From: Candidatus Zhuqueibacterota bacterium
Lineage (GTDB): Bacteria > Zhuqueibacterota > Zhuqueibacteria > Thermofontimicrobiales > Thiofontviventaceae
Length of the DNA: 36,633 nt
NCBI GenBank assembly: GCA_016926625.1
Contig: JAFGOE010000004.1
Coordinates: 1-36,633, forward strand
Direction of reading: 5' to 3'
Shown: piece by piece, positions 35,701 through 36,633 of the stretch
Position numbering within the stretch: the first letter of the stretch is position 1
Layout: each line of letters begins with the position of its first letter
The notes under the pieces: generated by a model
What the model was told of the DNA's origin: nothing
The model's database searches: none
What the model saw: only the letters and a program-made list of their open reading frames with translations
Made by a program: the position numbers and the translations under genes

Positions 35701-36633
35701 ATGAGAAATAGATTTTTCATTTTCTTTTTCGTCATGATTCTAATGAATTTATTTGCTTCCGACCATGTCAGCGGTCAGTGGCATATCAGTCCTGATGAAT
35801 CACTTTATGAATACAACAGGGGTGAGAGTTTCAGCATCGAGATAAGACTATCTGGTAGTGATGGTACGATCAGCGCGCTGGGTATGGATTTCCACTATCC
35901 TGAAACGATAATACAATACGACGGACATACTTTTTCAGGTACGTTATTAGAAGCCTGGATGTTTAAGGACATAAGCCAGTTATCTGCAGGGACTATCAGA
36001 ATTGCCGGATTCACCTCATCAGGAGCAATCGATGCCGGCACCACTGGAACACTGGTGGTGCTCAATTTTACCGTTTTAAACGATGCATCAGCTGAAGGGG
36101 ATCTGACCTTAACTGGTTTCACCGATAATATTGCAGGCGCCACGACATCGGCAGCGATCATACGTGTTGCGTCATCACCTGCAGACGTTTGGGATGTCAG
36201 TCCCTCTGACTCACTTTACGAATATTCCCCGGGCAGCAGTTTCATGGTCGACATAAAACTGCAAGGCGATGGCGATGACATCGGCTCACTGGGTTTCGAT
36301 CTCTCTTTCCCAAATAGTTTATTGGATTACGACTCCACTAATTTTGAGGGAACGTTGCTGGATCTCTGGCAATTCAGGGATGCCAATCTACTCGCCGATG
36401 ATACATTGCGTATTGCCGGGTTCACTACTACGGGACAGATCACCGCACCGGCCGAAGGCATTTTGGTGAGCATTCACTTCACGGTGAAGCCGGGAGCCGA
36501 CGGTGAAGGGCAGTTCACACTAGATGGGTTCACCGACGGGCTCGCTGGGTCCACCACCTCGCCGGCTACATTTCGCACCAAAGCAGGACCGGGCGGCGAA
36601 TGGGACGTCAGTCCCTCAAACATGCTCTACGAA
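35701..36633 (+). CDS. Secreted protein of tandem cohesin-like repeats, 3' partial
   Basis: The frame starts at an ATG with AAAGGAG 6 nt upstream and runs open to the window end (311 codons seen). A signal peptide ends near residue 22-26 (NLFASDHVSG). Two complete and one starting repeat of 137 residues follow, beginning at W27, W164 and W301, each opening with W-x-[IV]-SP-x-x-x-LYEY. The body of each repeat resembles a cohesin: GMDFHYP/GFDLSFP strand, IAGFTSSG/IAGFTTTG and LTGFTDNIAG/LDGFTDGLAG. No dockerin or sorting domain is reached before the window ends. It lies about 100 nt after the selenoprotein gene. A repeat-bearing surface or scaffold protein is likely; cohesin identity is by pattern only. 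Confidence 0.85.
   Translation, partial: MRNRFFIFFFVMILMNLFASDHVSGQWHISPDESLYEYNRGESFSIEIRLSGSDGTISALGMDFHYPETIIQYDGHTFSGTLLEAWMFKDISQLSAGTIRIAGFTSSGAIDAGTTGTLVVLNFTVLNDASAEGDLTLTGFTDNIAGATTSAAIIRVASSPADVWDVSPSDSLYEYSPGSSFMVDIKLQGDGDDIGSLGFDLSFPNSLLDYDSTNFEGTLLDLWQFRDANLLADDTLRIAGFTTTGQITAPAEGILVSIHFTVKPGADGEGQFTLDGFTDGLAGSTTSPATFRTKAGPGGEWDVSPSNMLYE
35779..36633 (+). repeat. Tandem 411-bp coding repeats
   Basis: Repeat units start at 35779, 36190 and 36601, an exact 411-bp (137-codon) period twice over, with GTCAGTCCCTC shared at the start of units 2 and 3. The array continues past the window. Confidence 0.85.

Noticed and set aside
31879..36633. CRISPR-like array from the regular repeats
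   Set aside because: The repeats are 280- and 411-bp coding units that diverge at codon level; there are no short identical repeats with unique spacers.

Overview
The window is a chromosomal segment of a Gram-negative bacterium, most likely from one of the lesser-known phyla of the FCB (Fibrobacteres-Chlorobi-Bacteroidetes) superphylum; KSB1, Zixibacteria, Calditrichaeota and Marinimicrobia are candidates, and I cannot choose among them. The reasons are three secreted proteins ending in type IX secretion (T9SS) C-terminal sorting domains, FadL/PorV-type and CsgG-type envelope proteins, lipoproteins with clear lipoboxes, and cohesin and dockerin modules on secreted enzymes. Unlike classical Bacteroidetes, several intergenic regions carry ordinary sigma70-like promoters close to TTGACT-N16/17-TATATT. 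TGA serves as a normal stop in other genes.

Region 1 (1-12.9 kb) is mostly housekeeping and envelope genes. It holds a partial Memo-AMMECR1 fusion, a GH3 beta-glycosidase lipoprotein with an MFS transporter, tRNA-Leu(CAA) with its own promoter and terminator, a DUF4416 protein, gpsA, asnS, apt, a TPR-CsgG lipoprotein-like protein, a FadL/PorV-like outer-membrane protein, and a convergent YitT membrane protein.

Region 2 (13.1-22.6 kb, all minus strand) is a signalling locus. A membrane-anchored PP2C (SpoIIE-type) phosphatase, a STAS anti-anti-sigma-like protein, an RsbW-like ATPase, a GAF-GAF-PP2C phosphatase and a receiver-PP2C phosphatase are followed by a GHL10-type glycosidase with a fibronectin domain. 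This is a partner-switching module with three phosphatase inputs and no visible sigma factor. An NHL-propeller lipoprotein lies upstream.

Region 3 (22.9-36.6 kb, all plus strand) is a secretion locus. A subtilisin-like S8 protease, an M14 zinc carboxypeptidase and a BNR-propeller protein with three Ig-like repeats all share one C-terminal cassette: cohesin, Cys-containing dockerin, cohesin, T9SS sorting domain. Next is a UshA-like tetraheme cytochrome gene interrupted by an in-frame TGA at a normally conserved Cys position, with a well-placed SECIS-like hairpin 20 nt downstream. I read this as a selenoprotein. A partial gene of tandem 137-residue cohesin-like repeats runs off the window end. 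Two of these genes are followed by the same 73-nt element, whose hairpin arms differ only by pairing-preserving changes.

The most interesting items are the selenoprotein, the cohesin-dockerin-cohesin secreted set (possibly a cell-surface protease assembly), the covarying 3' element, and an apparent leftover expression unit (promoter, ribosome site, open frame, but ATC in place of a start codon) at 29.8-30.0 kb.
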